A stretch of DNA of 64,000 bases from Martinezella rhizogenes (GCF_027460065.1 NZ_JAPYZZ010000007.1:186001-250000); one strand, 5' to 3'. Shown: positions 50,298 through 59,309, numbered from the stretch's first letter. Notes: generated by a model not told the origin, from the letters alone. A program made the numbers and translations.

Positions 50298-50870
50298 ATG
50301 CCGCTCGCCGGATCACGACATGTCACCGCACTGACGCTTGCCGTTTTGACGGCCCTTTCCGGTTGCGCGGCATATCAACCCGCACCGCGCTCATTTAATG
50401 AGGCCGCACTGCAACCCTATCACGTCGATAGCGGTGACAGGCTGCGCATCAACGTTTTCGAACAGGTCGGGCTGACCAATACCTATACCGTCGATCAGGC
50501 GGGTTACGTCGCCTTCCCGCTCGTCGGTCAGGTTCCCGCGCGCGGCAAGACGCTGCCGCAGCTCGAAGCCGCCATTGCCGCGAAGCTGCGGCAGGGATAT
50601 CTGCGCGATCCCGACGTGACCATCGAAATCGACCGTTACCGTCCCGTCTTCATCATGGGTGAAGTGGGTCGTCCCGGCCAATATTCCTATGTGCCGGGCA
50701 TGACCGTGCAAAACGCCATCGCCATTGCCGGCGGTTTCACTCCGCGCGCCAACCAGGCGGATGTCGACATTACCCGCAAGATCAATGCCGAGGTGATGAC
50801 CGGCCGCATCGGGATCAGCGCGCCCATTCTGGCGGGCGATACCGTCTATGTACGCGAACGCTTCTTCTGA
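50298..50870 (+). CDS. uppC: Wza-type polysaccharide export lipoprotein
   Basis: A 190-residue outer-membrane lipoprotein with a lipobox LSGC (Cys22). It is followed by the Poly_export domain (YHVDSGDRLRINVFEQVGLTN) and SLBB repeat (VFIMGEVGRPGQYSYVPGMTVQNAIAIAGGF). At 190 residues it lacks the C-terminal membrane helix of E. coli Wza, like other short rhizobial export proteins such as ExoF. It starts a rightward gene series whose make-up matches the upp cluster; UppC is the Wza-type protein there. The symbol rests on memory of that cluster. Confidence 0.88.
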   Translation: MPLAGSRHVTALTLAVLTALSGCAAYQPAPRSFNEAALQPYHVDSGDRLRINVFEQVGLTNTYTVDQAGYVAFPLVGQVPARGKTLPQLEAAIAAKLRQGYLRDPDVTIEIDRYRPVFIMGEVGRPGQYSYVPGMTVQNAIAIAGGFTPRANQADVDITRKINAEVMTGRIGISAPILAGDTVYVRERFF

Positions 50871-50886
50871 AAACGGAGCGGTGAAC

Positions 50887-52029
50887 GTGTCGGATGACGG
50901 CCCTCCCCTGCGCATCATTCATTGTTTCCGCTCCCCGGTGGGCGGCGTTTTCCGCCATGTGCGCGATCTGATCGAGGAACATGTCAGGCAAGGCCACAAG
51001 GTCGGCATCGTCTGCGACAGCTCCACCGGCGGTGCGCACGAGGAACGGCTTTTCGCGCAAATCACCCCGATGCTGGAGCTTGGCCTCACCCGCCTGCCCA
51101 TCCGCCGGTCGATCAGCCCCGGCGACCTCCTGGCGCTTTGGAAATCCTACAAACACATCAAAAGTTTGCGGCCGGACATTCTGCACGGGCACAGCGCCAA
51201 GGGTGGCGCTCTTGCCCGGCTGATCGGCTCACTCCTGCGGGCGAACAGGTATCGCGTAGCCCGCCTCTATTCGCCGCATGGCGGCAGCCTGCATTATGCC
51301 CGAAACAGCCTGAAGGGGCAGCTCTTCCTGCGGCTGGAGCGATTTCAGGAGCATTTCACGGATGCGCTCTGTTTCGTCTGCAATTTCGAACAGGAGACTT
51401 ACGAAGCCAAGGTCGGCAAGCCGCGCACCCGCACCGCTATGATCTATAATGGCGTTCAGGAGAGCGAATTCGAAACCGTCCTTCCCCGCGAAGGTGCCGC
51501 CCGTTTCCTCTATATCGGCATGCTGCGTGACCTCAAGGGACCGGATGTTTTCATTAGAGCCTTCGCAAAGATGGAGCGCAACATCGGCCGGCCCATGTCC
51601 GGCGTCATCGTCGGCGACGGACCCGACAGGGACAAATATGCGGCGATGATCGACACGGCAGGGCTTTCCCGGCGCATTTCCATGCATGCCGCCATGCCCG
51701 CCAGACAGGCCTTCGAACTCGCCACCACGGTGGTGGTGCCTTCCCGCGCGGAAGCCATGCCCTATATCGTTCTGGAAGCGCTTGCGGCGGGAAAAACCGT
51801 CATCGCCTCACACGTTGGCGGTATTCCCGAAGTTCTTGGAGAAGACAGCGAGGCGCTTGTTCCGGCCGGTGACGCCGATGCGCTGGCGCGGATCATGGTC
51901 AAGGATGCAGAGGATGCCGACTGGGCGCAGCGGGTCATGCCGCGTCCCGACAGCTTCAAGGCGAAATTTTCCACCCCGGTCATGGCCGATGAGATGATGA
52001 AGCTCTATCGTGACCTGCTGACGACTTAA
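50887..52029 (+). CDS. GT4-type glycosyltransferase
   Basis: A cytoplasmic group 1 glycosyltransferase that adds a sugar to the growing lipid-linked repeat. The N-terminal Rossmann domain begins PLRIIHCFRSPVGGVFRHVRDL and has HGHSAKGGALARLIG. The C-terminal domain has FLYIGMLRDLKGPDVFIRAF, VIVGDGPDRDKY and the EX7E stretch SRAEAMPYIVLEALAAGKTVIAS. The frame is open from ATG 50848, inside the previous gene. I prefer GTG 50887 because GGAG lies eight bases before it. It ends 196 bases before the sugar transferase gene. In the upp scheme it would be uppD. Confidence 0.88.
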   Translation: MSDDGPPLRIIHCFRSPVGGVFRHVRDLIEEHVRQGHKVGIVCDSSTGGAHEERLFAQITPMLELGLTRLPIRRSISPGDLLALWKSYKHIKSLRPDILHGHSAKGGALARLIGSLLRANRYRVARLYSPHGGSLHYARNSLKGQLFLRLERFQEHFTDALCFVCNFEQETYEAKVGKPRTRTAMIYNGVQESEFETVLPREGAARFLYIGMLRDLKGPDVFIRAFAKMERNIGRPMSGVIVGDGPDRDKYAAMIDTAGLSRRISMHAAMPARQAFELATTVVVPSRAEAMPYIVLEALAAGKTVIASHVGGIPEVLGEDSEALVPAGDADALARIMVKDAEDADWAQRVMPRPDSFKAKFSTPVMADEMMKLYRDLLTT

Positions 52030-52225
52030 AGTCATTTCAGAAACACGATTTTTAATTGTATATTCCAGCCGTCCTGTAGAAATCTATCATAAACGTTTCT
52101 TAGCATGTTTCGGCTAGTTTCCAGCTCGTAGAGTCCCCTCTCGTCCATCCAGACGTGACTGGGAGGTTCTACCACTTTGAAGTTGCGTATCGTCCCGTCG
52201 AAAATCGAATGCGGCTTTCGGACCG

Positions 52226-53806
52226 ATGCGCTTGATGGTGCGGACCAAAGCAATGACCAAGACTGACAAGGACAGACTGCAATTCGATCTGGCGTCATTG
52301 CGCAAGAAACTCTCCGACTACGAAGCCGGGGGGGCTGCGGCATCCGAAACCGTCGTTCTCAATCCGCTTGCGAAGCAGATCGCCAACCAGCTTCGCGCCG
52401 GCAACCATTCGCCCAATATGGTGATCGGTCAGTTGCGGCTTCTCGAATTCACGATGCTCGTGGTCATAGCTGCCGTCGTCAACGGCATTGCAGCCGATCG
52501 CGGCCTTGAAACCTTCCTCAAGGTTTTCAGCGGTGGCGTGCTGGGTGCGGCACTCTGCGTCTTTCTCCTGCAGGCGGGTGATTGCTATCAGCTTCCCACG
52601 CTGCGCACGCCGCTGAAAATGTTCGCCCGCATTCAGGGTGCCGTCTGCCTTTCCTTCGTGGGAATTGCCTGTTTCCTTCTTGTCTTCTTTCCGGAAACGC
52701 TGCATTCCTGGCAGGCCTTCGCCATCTGGTATGCGACGGGCGCGATCGCGATTTTCGCTGGTCGGCTGATCCTTGGCTTTGCCATTCGCCACTGGGGCCG
52801 CAACGGCGTCATGGAACGCCGCGCCGTCATCGTCGGCGGCGGTGATGCCGCAAGAGACCTGATCCGTTCGCTGGAGCAGCAGTCCGATAACGACATCCGC
52901 ATCTGCGGCATTTTCGACGACCGGAAAAGCGAGCGGTCTCCCGAGGTCGTCGCCGGTTACCCCAAACTAGGCACCTTTGCGGAGCTGGTGGAGTTCGCCC
53001 GCCTGACAAAGCTCGACATGCTGATCATCGCCCTGCCGCTCAGCGCCGAGGCGCGCATTCTCCAGCTTCTGCGCAAGCTGTGGGTGCTGCCGGTCGATAT
53101 CCGCATTGCCGCCCATGCCAATAAATTGCGCTTCCGCCCGCGCGCCTATTCCCATGTCGGCAAGGTGCCGATGCTCGATGTGTTCGACAAGCCGATCCGC
53201 GACTGGGATTCGGTGGCGAAACGGCTGTTCGACATCACCTTCAGCCTCATGGGGATCGCCCTTTTCTGGCCGGTGATGCTGGCTGCGGGAATTGCCGTGA
53301 AAACGACCTCCAAAGGCCCGGTCCTCTTCAAGCAGAAGCGTCACGGCTTCAACAATGAAACGATCAATGTCTGGAAGTTCCGCTCCATGTATACGGAACT
53401 CAGCGACCCCACGGCGAAAAAGGCCGTCACGAAGAACGATCCGCGCGTCACGCCGGTCGGCCGCTTCCTGCGCAAATCCTCGATGGACGAGTTGCCGCAG
53501 CTTTTCAACGTTCTCTACGGCGACCTCTCTCTGGTCGGTCCGCGCCCGCACGCCGTTCACGCGCAGACGGGCGATCTCAAATATACCGAGGTGGTGGAGC
53601 ATTATTTCGCCCGCCACAAGGTCAAGCCCGGGGTGACGGGCTGGGCGCAGATCAATGGCTGGCGCGGCGAGATCGACCACGGCGACAAGATCAAGTTCCG
53701 GACCGAATATGATCTCTATTACATCGAGAACTGGTCGCTGTTTCTCGATCTGAAGATCCTGTTCCTGACGCCGATCCGGCTGCTCAAATCGGAAAATGCC
53801 TATTGA
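52226..53806 (+). CDS. uppE: Undecaprenyl-phosphate sugar phosphotransferase (initiating transferase)
   Basis: Starts repeat synthesis by moving a sugar-1-phosphate to undecaprenyl phosphate in the inner membrane. The 526-residue product (517 if ATG 52253 is used) has four or five N-terminal helices. A CoA-binding-like nucleotide domain (ERRAVIVGGGDAARDL) follows, then a fifth helix and the bacterial sugar transferase domain from KRLFDITFSL. That domain carries FKQKRHG, WKFRSMY, SSMDELPQLFNVLYGDLSLV (active Asp-Glu 421-422) and GPRPH. UppE is the initiating transferase of A. tumefaciens adhesin. The last gene overlaps it by four bases. Confidence 0.93.
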   Translation: MRLMVRTKAMTKTDKDRLQFDLASLRKKLSDYEAGGAAASETVVLNPLAKQIANQLRAGNHSPNMVIGQLRLLEFTMLVVIAAVVNGIAADRGLETFLKVFSGGVLGAALCVFLLQAGDCYQLPTLRTPLKMFARIQGAVCLSFVGIACFLLVFFPETLHSWQAFAIWYATGAIAIFAGRLILGFAIRHWGRNGVMERRAVIVGGGDAARDLIRSLEQQSDNDIRICGIFDDRKSERSPEVVAGYPKLGTFAELVEFARLTKLDMLIIALPLSAEARILQLLRKLWVLPVDIRIAAHANKLRFRPRAYSHVGKVPMLDVFDKPIRDWDSVAKRLFDITFSLMGIALFWPVMLAAGIAVKTTSKGPVLFKQKRHGFNNETINVWKFRSMYTELSDPTAKKAVTKNDPRVTPVGRFLRKSSMDELPQLFNVLYGDLSLVGPRPHAVHAQTGDLKYTEVVEHYFARHKVKPGVTGWAQINGWRGEIDHGDKIKFRTEYDLYYIENWSLFLDLKILFLTPIRLLKSENAY

Positions 53807-55044
53807 CCCATACCGGTTACCAGCACACGGCAGATTTTGACGCACCCTTGGCCACCATGCGGCTCATCGGTGCGTTCTTCATCGCGTTCGGTGTGTTTCT
53901 CTCCGGTTTCGTGATTTCCGAACCGGCGCCTTACGAGCTGATGATGGTGGGACAGGTGGCCTTGTGGTTCCTGCTCGGCCTTCGCCTTTCGCGCACCGTC
54001 GTCCTGCTTTTATGCCTGTTGCTTGCATTCAACGTCGGTGGTTATCTTTCGCTTACCACCATGGCCGATCTGGATGAGGGACCGCTTTATCTCGCCGTCT
54101 CGACCTTTCTGGCGCTGACCTCGGTGTTTTATGCGGCAATTGTCGAGGACAAGTACCAGCGGCTTCTCCTGATCTTCCGCGCCTGGCTTGCGGCAGCGCT
54201 CATCACATCACTGCTCGGCATCATCGGTTATTTCCATGCCATTCCGGGGTTTGAGGTCTTCACGCTCTACGACCGCGCCAAGGGTGCCTTCCAGGACCCC
54301 AACGTCTTTGGTCCCTTTCTGGTGACACCCTCACTTTACCTCATCTATGGGCTTTTGACCGGCAAGGCGATGCATGCGCCCTGGCGCATCTTCGGGCTGC
54401 TCATTCTCGCGCTTGGCATTTTCCTGTCGTTTTCACGCGCGGCCTGGGGCCTCTTTCTGTTCGCCACCATTCTCCTCGTCTTCGTCATGCTCCTGAAGGA
54501 GCGGACGGCGGCATTCCGCCTGAAAATCCTCGTGCTGTTCCTTGTCGCCGCTGGTCTTATGGTCGCGGCCGTTATCATCGCGCTGCAGTTCAAGCAGGTG
54601 GCGGATCTGTTCTCCAGTCGTGCCTCGGCGGTGCAATCTTATGATGGCGGTCATCTCGGGCGTTTTGCCCGCCACTATCTCGGTTTCCTGCTCGCCATGG
54701 AACATCCGCTCGGCATTGGCCCGATGGTGTTCGACAATATCTTTCCCGCCGCCGAACATAATATCTGGCTGAAAAGCCTGACCACACATGGCTGGTTCGG
54801 TTTCGTCATCTATCTCACCCTCATCTGCTGGACGATTGCCGCCGGTTTCAGACATCTGCTGCGGCCACGTCCCTGGCAATCATTCCTGATCATTTCCTGG
54901 GTGACCTTCGTCGGACATGTGATGATCGGCGCCGTCATCGATACCGACCACTGGCGGCATTTCTTCCTGCTGCTCGGCATCTTGTGGGGGTGCATGGCGC
55001 TGGAAAAACGCGAGAGCCTGCGCCGCCGTCCACGCGCAGCATAA
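53803..55044 (+). CDS. O-antigen ligase/polymerase-like membrane protein
   Basis: A 413-residue protein with about eleven membrane helices and the Wzy/WaaL-type pattern. It has a large periplasmic loop around YDRAKGAFQDPNVFGPFLV and a second around HLGRFARHYLGFLLAMEHPLGIG to HNIWLKSLTTHGWFGF. Such proteins join or polymerise lipid-linked sugar repeats on the periplasmic side. The TTG at 53803 overlaps the preceding stop (TTGA), which suggests coupling; ATG 53857 is the alternative. It closes the rightward gene series and would be uppF in the upp scheme. Confidence 0.87.
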   Translation: MTHTGYQHTADFDAPLATMRLIGAFFIAFGVFLSGFVISEPAPYELMMVGQVALWFLLGLRLSRTVVLLLCLLLAFNVGGYLSLTTMADLDEGPLYLAVSTFLALTSVFYAAIVEDKYQRLLLIFRAWLAAALITSLLGIIGYFHAIPGFEVFTLYDRAKGAFQDPNVFGPFLVTPSLYLIYGLLTGKAMHAPWRIFGLLILALGIFLSFSRAAWGLFLFATILLVFVMLLKERTAAFRLKILVLFLVAAGLMVAAVIIALQFKQVADLFSSRASAVQSYDGGHLGRFARHYLGFLLAMEHPLGIGPMVFDNIFPAAEHNIWLKSLTTHGWFGFVIYLTLICWTIAAGFRHLLRPRPWQSFLIISWVTFVGHVMIGAVIDTDHWRHFFLLLGILWGCMALEKRESLRRRPRAA

Positions 55045-55122
55045 AGACCTCCCCTTACGGAACCTTACGCCATTTCATGCGTTTAGCCCCCGAATTCTGA
55101 TTGTCAAACGGGGAGACATCTT

Positions 55123-55272
55123 ATGACGCAGACCAATAATCTCTATTTCATCATCGGCGCACTCCTTGTGGTCCTCGTTGGCCTTGGAGCCTATGTCTGG
55201 CACGAAGAGAGCAAGCCGAAGGGGATCGAGATGAATATCGGCCCGAACGGCGTTTCCGTTCAGGAGAATTAA
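55123..55272 (+). CDS. 49-residue small membrane protein
   Basis: From ATG 55123 to TAA 55272 with GGGGAGA eight bases upstream. The protein starts MTQTNNLYFIIGALLVV, has one helix (about residues 7-24), then YVWHEESKPKGIEMN and a tail ending SVQEN. Similar short proteins with a KP-G-[IV]E motif after one helix are common in Rhizobiaceae, but I know no function. It follows the polysaccharide gene by 78 bases and is ended by a very strong hairpin. Confidence 0.72.
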   Translation: MTQTNNLYFIIGALLVVLVGLGAYVWHEESKPKGIEMNIGPNGVSVQEN

Positions 55273-55302
55273 GCCGCAAGCGTCGCGCAAAGTCCGGCCT
55301 TT

Positions 55303-55352
55303 AAGACCGGGTGCATCCCAAGCCGAAATACGGCCTGGATGCACCCGGTCTT
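55303..55352 (+). terminator. Exceptionally long perfect hairpin after the 49-residue gene
   Basis: Arms of 16 bp (AAGACCGGGTGCATCC / GGATGCACCCGGTCTT) with an inner GCCG/CGGC stem, spanning 50 bases. Only a short pyrimidine tract (CTT) follows. It may terminate both ways or act as a repeat-type element. Confidence 0.6.
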
Positions 55353-55443
55353 CTTATGAGAGGAGACGAAAGGCGGGAACGATTTCCGCCGAGCCGGTTC
55401 GATACGAATGATGCGTATCGCCCGATCATGGACACAGCTAGTT

Positions 55444-56085
55444 ATGGTCTCCTCCATCGACCTTTCCACGCGCCTGACTGCCACCAGACTGGCCCTCAAG
55501 GCCATCAAGGACCAGGACGACAATTCCGCCGCCCAATCCACTTCCACGCGGACAGCACTCCTCGGCTCCTATGGGCTCGACAGCTCCTCTTCCACCAATA
55601 CCAGGCTGGCACAGCTTCTGGCGCAATATGGCCAGGCTTCCGGCGACGACACGCAGACCGAGGTCACGGATACGCAGCCTTCCTCCGGCGACATCACCAA
55701 GGCCGATTTCATGAAAGGGCTGAAGGGAATGTTGGAGGAGTTGAGCAAGGACCCGGGCAAGGCGTCGCAGGCCAACGCCATGCTGGAGGCCTTGAAGGCC
55801 GGCACGCTCATCGTCTCCGATCCCGCCGAGGGTGTACAGATCAAGGCCTGGGATGCGGCATCTGATACAGAAACCACCTCCAAACCTTCGACTGAGATCA
55901 CCACGACTGGATGGAGCGACTTTCTGAAGGAACATCTGAAACGCGACGGCTCGACCTATGCCAAGAGCGCCAACGGTGCCTATGTCGACACCATCTCCGG
56001 CGACAATGCGTTTTTCGGCGGCGTCGGCAGCCGTTATTATTATCTCACCTGGCCACAGGCGAAAAACGGCACCCTGACCGTCTGA
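55444..56085 (+). CDS. Unknown 213-residue protein
   Basis: Starts MVSSIDLSTRLTATRLALK; ATG 55408 is an alternative, and neither start has a clear ribosome site. No signal peptide or membrane helix is evident. The first half is low-complexity (Ser/Thr/Asp/Gln), the middle is helical (DFMKGLKGMLEELSK), and the C-terminal part has a compact region with DNAFFGGVGSRYYYLTWP. I do not recognise it. Secretion without a signal (repeat-type or flagellar-like) is possible but unproven. Confidence 0.65.
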   Translation: MVSSIDLSTRLTATRLALKAIKDQDDNSAAQSTSTRTALLGSYGLDSSSSTNTRLAQLLAQYGQASGDDTQTEVTDTQPSSGDITKADFMKGLKGMLEELSKDPGKASQANAMLEALKAGTLIVSDPAEGVQIKAWDAASDTETTSKPSTEITTTGWSDFLKEHLKRDGSTYAKSANGAYVDTISGDNAFFGGVGSRYYYLTWPQAKNGTLTV

Positions 56086-56156
56086 TATACGGTTGAGGCA
56101 CCCCTGAACGGATTGCTGCGACATGAACCATGCCGCAGCGTTGTTGCTTTTCTCAT

Positions 56157-56693
56157 TCAGATGGCTGGCGCGGCAGCAGGTTCGCCTCCGCCGGACAGTG
56201 CCTTTTGCAGCTGCGCCTCCTGCGCCGGCGACAGCGAGGTCTTGATGACGCGCCCGCGCAGGCCCTCCAGTTCCGCCAGCACCTTTTCCGGCTGCACCTT
56301 GCGGACCAGCACGAAGAGCGCCGAAGAGCCATTCGGAATGGTCTCACCCAGCGACTTGATGAAATCGTCATCGATGCCGAAATCCGTGAGCGAACCCGCA
56401 AGTGCACCAGTACCGGCGCCAATCGCGCCACCAATAGCGAAACCCGCCAGCGGATTGAGGAACAGCAGACCGACGAGACCGCCCCATAGACCGCCGGACA
56501 GGAAACCGGAGCTTGCGCCGATCGCCGTCAGATTGACGCTCTGCTTCAGATGCACCTTGCCGTTTTCATCGCGGACGACGACCACGGCATCCTCCAGATC
56601 GACGAGATATTCCTTTCTCAGGCCTGCAAGTTTCAGAAGGACCCGATCGGCCTCTTCCGTTCCGTCAAAACCAACAACGACGAGTTCGGACAT
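56157..56693 (-). CDS. DUF1269 membrane-associated protein
   Basis: A 178-residue protein with the DUF1269 plan. It has an N-terminal domain with ELVVVGFDGTEEADRVL, VDLEDAVVVVRDENGKVHL and a glycine-rich hydrophobic hairpin (FLSGGLWGGLVGLLFLNPLAG and GAIGAGTGALAGSL). A C-terminal domain with SSALFVLVRKVQPEKVL follows. The function is unknown; members are often stress-related. ATG 56693 has GGGAGA upstream and is chosen over an upstream in-frame start. Confidence 0.85.
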   Translation of the reverse strand: MSELVVVGFDGTEEADRVLLKLAGLRKEYLVDLEDAVVVVRDENGKVHLKQSVNLTAIGASSGFLSGGLWGGLVGLLFLNPLAGFAIGGAIGAGTGALAGSLTDFGIDDDFIKSLGETIPNGSSALFVLVRKVQPEKVLAELEGLRGRVIKTSLSPAQEAQLQKALSGGGEPAAAPAI

Positions 56694-56922
56694 GGTTGTC
56701 TCCCTGAGTTTGAATTCCGTTGCGATTGAACGCCAAACAAGGTGGCTTGTTCCGACCATGATGGGAAGAGGATATGTCATGCGTTTGACGGCGGTTCATC
56801 CAGAGGACACATTGCCCCTTTCCAGCCCTCTCCCGCCATCCACACTCTTTGTTCCTTTTTTTATGAAAAGACCATTTTCCGCTTGCGCCCTAACAGGCTT
56901 ATATATAAACGGCTTTCAGGTT

Positions 56923-56999
<77 letters not shown>

Positions 57000-57014
57000 T
57001 TAAAATCAGATAGA

Positions 57015-57045
57015 TAGCCAGTTCCCCCAGAGCTGGCTATATTTG
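57015..57045 (+). terminator. Terminator of tRNA-Pro
   Basis: Stem TAGCCAG / CTGGCTA with an 11-base loop, then TATTTGTTT. Confidence 0.55.
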
Positions 57046-57084
57046 TTTCAGCTCTCTGTAGCTGGCGCTATGCGCGAATTGAAA

Positions 57085-57106
57085 ACACCCGTTTCGGGTG
57101 TGCATT
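57085..57106 (+). terminator. Second hairpin terminator after tRNA-Pro
   Basis: Stem ACACCCG / CGGGTGT with loop TTT, followed by GCATTTTT, 31 bases before the next ATG. Confidence 0.55.
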
Positions 57107-57136
57107 TTTCCAAGCCTGATAATTAGGTGTGCTGAG

Positions 57137-57397
57137 ATGGCCAAAAACCCAAAAATAGAACACTCGGAATTCTCGGGCGAGTTTGAGGATGACGGCATCA
57201 CCGTTCTCGTTGATATTTACCGGCCAGCAGGCACCCAGCAAGACTGGACGCTCGAGGTTATCAGCGAGCACGACGATGTCACCACCTGGGACGAGCCTTT
57301 CGCGACCGACAAGGACGCCTGGGAAGAATTCCTGGCCACCTGTGAGAAAGACGGGATTCGCAGCTTTCTGGACGGCGAAGATCCATCGGTTCATTGA
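57137..57397 (+). CDS. Unknown acidic 86-residue protein
   Basis: Starts MAKNPKIEHSEFSGEF at ATG 57137 and is rich in Asp and Glu (DDGITVLVDIYRP, EHDDVTTWDEPF, KDAWEEFLATCEKDG). No signal peptide or membrane helix. It looks like a small folded cytoplasmic protein of mixed strand and helix. I do not recognise it. The GC content is lower than in neighbours just downstream of the tRNA-Pro gene, but there is no integrase, so transfer is not shown. Confidence 0.7.
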   Translation: MAKNPKIEHSEFSGEFEDDGITVLVDIYRPAGTQQDWTLEVISEHDDVTTWDEPFATDKDAWEEFLATCEKDGIRSFLDGEDPSVH

Positions 57398-57619
57398 GGG
57401 TATCTGGCGACACCAAACCTTAGAGCTTGGGCTCAGGCTCAGTCCCCGCTCCCGACATTGGCTCCATCGGCCTTTTTTTGCTGAGGCGTTCTCCGGTTAA
57501 ATCCCCGAAAATATTCGCTCAATTTTAACCTGGCCGACCGTGGAAGGACGGCGCGCATTGCCTTGTTGACTCTCTGCTAAAATTAGAACATTTAGTGAAC
57601 AAAAGAGAGGTCATCCACT

Positions 57620-57823
57620 ATGTCCGACGCTGAAAAAATCATCCCCATCAGGCCTGACGACATCGCGGGATACGTTATCCAGTGCCATGACGGCGACGCG
57701 AAGGCGGCCGTCGAGGCCCTTCTCGGCGAAATCGAGCATTTGCAGGACCAGCTTTCCCTTGCCGTCGCCATCATGGGAAAAGGATATACACGCGGGTGGA
57801 AGCCGGGAACGGGGCGAGACTAA
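57620..57823 (+). CDS. Unknown 67-residue protein
   Basis: Begins MSDAEKIIPIRPDDIAGYV with GAGAGGT upstream. The middle (DAKAAVEALLGEIEHLQDQLSLAVAIM in two blocks) is one long amphipathic helix that could form a coiled coil, followed by a short basic tail GYTRGWKPGTGRD. No signal peptide. I cannot assign a family. Confidence 0.6.
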   Translation: MSDAEKIIPIRPDDIAGYVIQCHDGDAKAAVEALLGEIEHLQDQLSLAVAIMGKGYTRGWKPGTGRD

Positions 57824-58029
57824 AATCCCGTCTCCGCAGCCGGCCCCTGGCAGGCTCCCTGAAGCGGGCACGGCGGCATGAAGCCGGTTACGCGTTCAGG
57901 CAAAAGCCCCCGCCTGTCGGCGTTAGGCCGCAGGACGAAGGGGCAATTTCGGGGCTGCATAACCGCTAACTGGACTTAGGGATAAAGCAGGGCGTCGGCA
58001 TCAACTGTGACGCAGGCTCGAAGCCGTGC

Positions 58030-58617
58030 TTAATATTCGTTGGATGCGATGGCGAAGTCGTCGATGATCGGCATTTTTTCAGCGTTTTCCCAAGTGCGGT
58101 CCATGGCGTAGGCTGCGGAAAGATAGGGAATGCCGACATGTCCATAACGAATGGAGAGCTGGCTTTCCGCTTCTTTTTCACCGAGACGTGCCACGCGGCT
58201 GAGATAGAGCGCCGTCGCAAGGCCCGTTCTGTCCGCGCCGGATTTGCAATGGATGAGAATGGGTTTCGGCGCATCGCGCATGATCGCAACCAGCTGGTTA
58301 ACCTGATTCATATTCAGTTCCCGGCTGGCCGACATGCCGAAATCGATGTGGTTCAGGCCGAGCTTCTTCGACGTTTCCACCTCGTCGCGATACCAGCTCT
58401 CCGCTTCGTTGGAACCGCGCAGATTGATCACGGTCTTGATTCCGTGATCCTCGGTGTAACGAACCAGTTCTTCACTGCTGGGCTGGTTGGAGCGATAAAA
58501 CTGCCCCGCGACAACCTCGTGAAAATTGCCCAGAAGCTGAATGGCATAGAGGTAACCGCCTGCCGCAAGCACAGCAAAACCCATGCCCCAAAGCGAGCAC
58601 TTCCAGAATCTTCTCAT
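58030..58617 (-). CDS. Membrane-anchored dual-specificity/tyrosine phosphatase
   Basis: A 195-residue protein with one N-terminal helix (about 8-26) followed by a phosphatase domain facing the periplasm. The P-loop is HCKSGADRTG with catalytic Cys124 and Arg130. FYRSNQPSSEELVRYTEDHGIKTVINLRG (in two blocks) is typical of bacterial proteins of the DSP/Siw14-like group, which remove phosphate from proteins or inositol/lipid phosphates. The likely general acid lies in HIDFGMSASRE. The substrate is unknown. Confidence 0.88.
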   Translation of the reverse strand: MRRFWKCSLWGMGFAVLAAGGYLYAIQLLGNFHEVVAGQFYRSNQPSSEELVRYTEDHGIKTVINLRGSNEAESWYRDEVETSKKLGLNHIDFGMSASRELNMNQVNQLVAIMRDAPKPILIHCKSGADRTGLATALYLSRVARLGEKEAESQLSIRYGHVGIPYLSAAYAMDRTWENAEKMPIIDDFAIASNEY

Positions 58618-58721
58618 AATAAAACGGTTCCCTCATTGGACGAGAGAACGGATACATGTAGATTCTGACAGTAAGCTGAAAGATATGCGACAGTATTGTA
58701 AGAGTGGAAATTTGCGCTTGA

Positions 58722-59309
58722 TCAACGCACGAAAACGTAAACCGCATAGACCGCGATGAGTGCGGCAGCGGCAGCGGCCGTTATGGCGCCGAGACGTTTT
58801 TCGATGAAATGGCGCACCGATTCCCCGTATCGCTGCAGCAATCCGGCGAGGATGAAAAAGCGCGCGCCGCGCGCGACGATGGCCGAAACAATGAACAGGC
58901 CGAGGCTGATATTGGCCGCACCGGAGAGGATCGTCACGACCTTGATGGGCGGCAGATGCGCGAGCCCCGAGGTCACCAGCAGAAGAACGATGGTTTCGTA
59001 GTTCACGGAGTTTTTCAATTGCTCGAAGCTGTCGAGCTTGCCGTAAAATTCGAGAATGGGCCGGGCGATGCTTTCAAAGGCATAATGGCCGAGAAACCAG
59101 CCGGCAATGCCGCCGAGAACCGAAGCGACGGTTGCCACCAAGGCATAAAACATCGCCTTTTTCGGCTTGGCCAGCACCATGGGCAGGAAAAGCACATCCG
59201 CAGGCACGACGAAAACCGAGCTTTCCACGAAAGCGACGATCGCCAGCCACCACACGGCGGTTTTGCGCGCCGCGAGCGCCATCGTCCAGGCATAGATGTT
59301 TTTCAGCAT
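58722..59309 (-). CDS. YqaA/DedA-family membrane protein
   Basis: A 195-residue SNARE-associated (VTT-domain) protein of the YqaA type. FVESSVFVVPADVLFLPMVLAKPKKA is the E-x-P re-entrant loop, LGGIAGWFLGHYAFE and ARGARFFILAGLLQRYG follow, with a last TM segment near the C-terminus. DedA relatives move lipid carriers such as undecaprenyl phosphate or phospholipids across the membrane. ATG 59309 is chosen over a long upstream extension without features. Confidence 0.87.
   Translation of the reverse strand: MLKNIYAWTMALAARKTAVWWLAIVAFVESSVFVVPADVLFLPMVLAKPKKAMFYALVATVASVLGGIAGWFLGHYAFESIARPILEFYGKLDSFEQLKNSVNYETIVLLLVTSGLAHLPPIKVVTILSGAANISLGLFIVSAIVARGARFFILAGLLQRYGESVRHFIEKRLGAITAAAAAALIAVYAVYVFVR

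Noticed and set aside
52032-52343. Minus-strand frame across the gap before the sugar transferase gene
   Set aside because: Overlaps the start of a solid gene and has no supporting signal.
57824-58029. GC-rich, foldable stretch considered as tmRNA or other structured RNA
   Set aside because: No tRNA-like ends, no tag-peptide frame and no terminator; nothing specific supports it.
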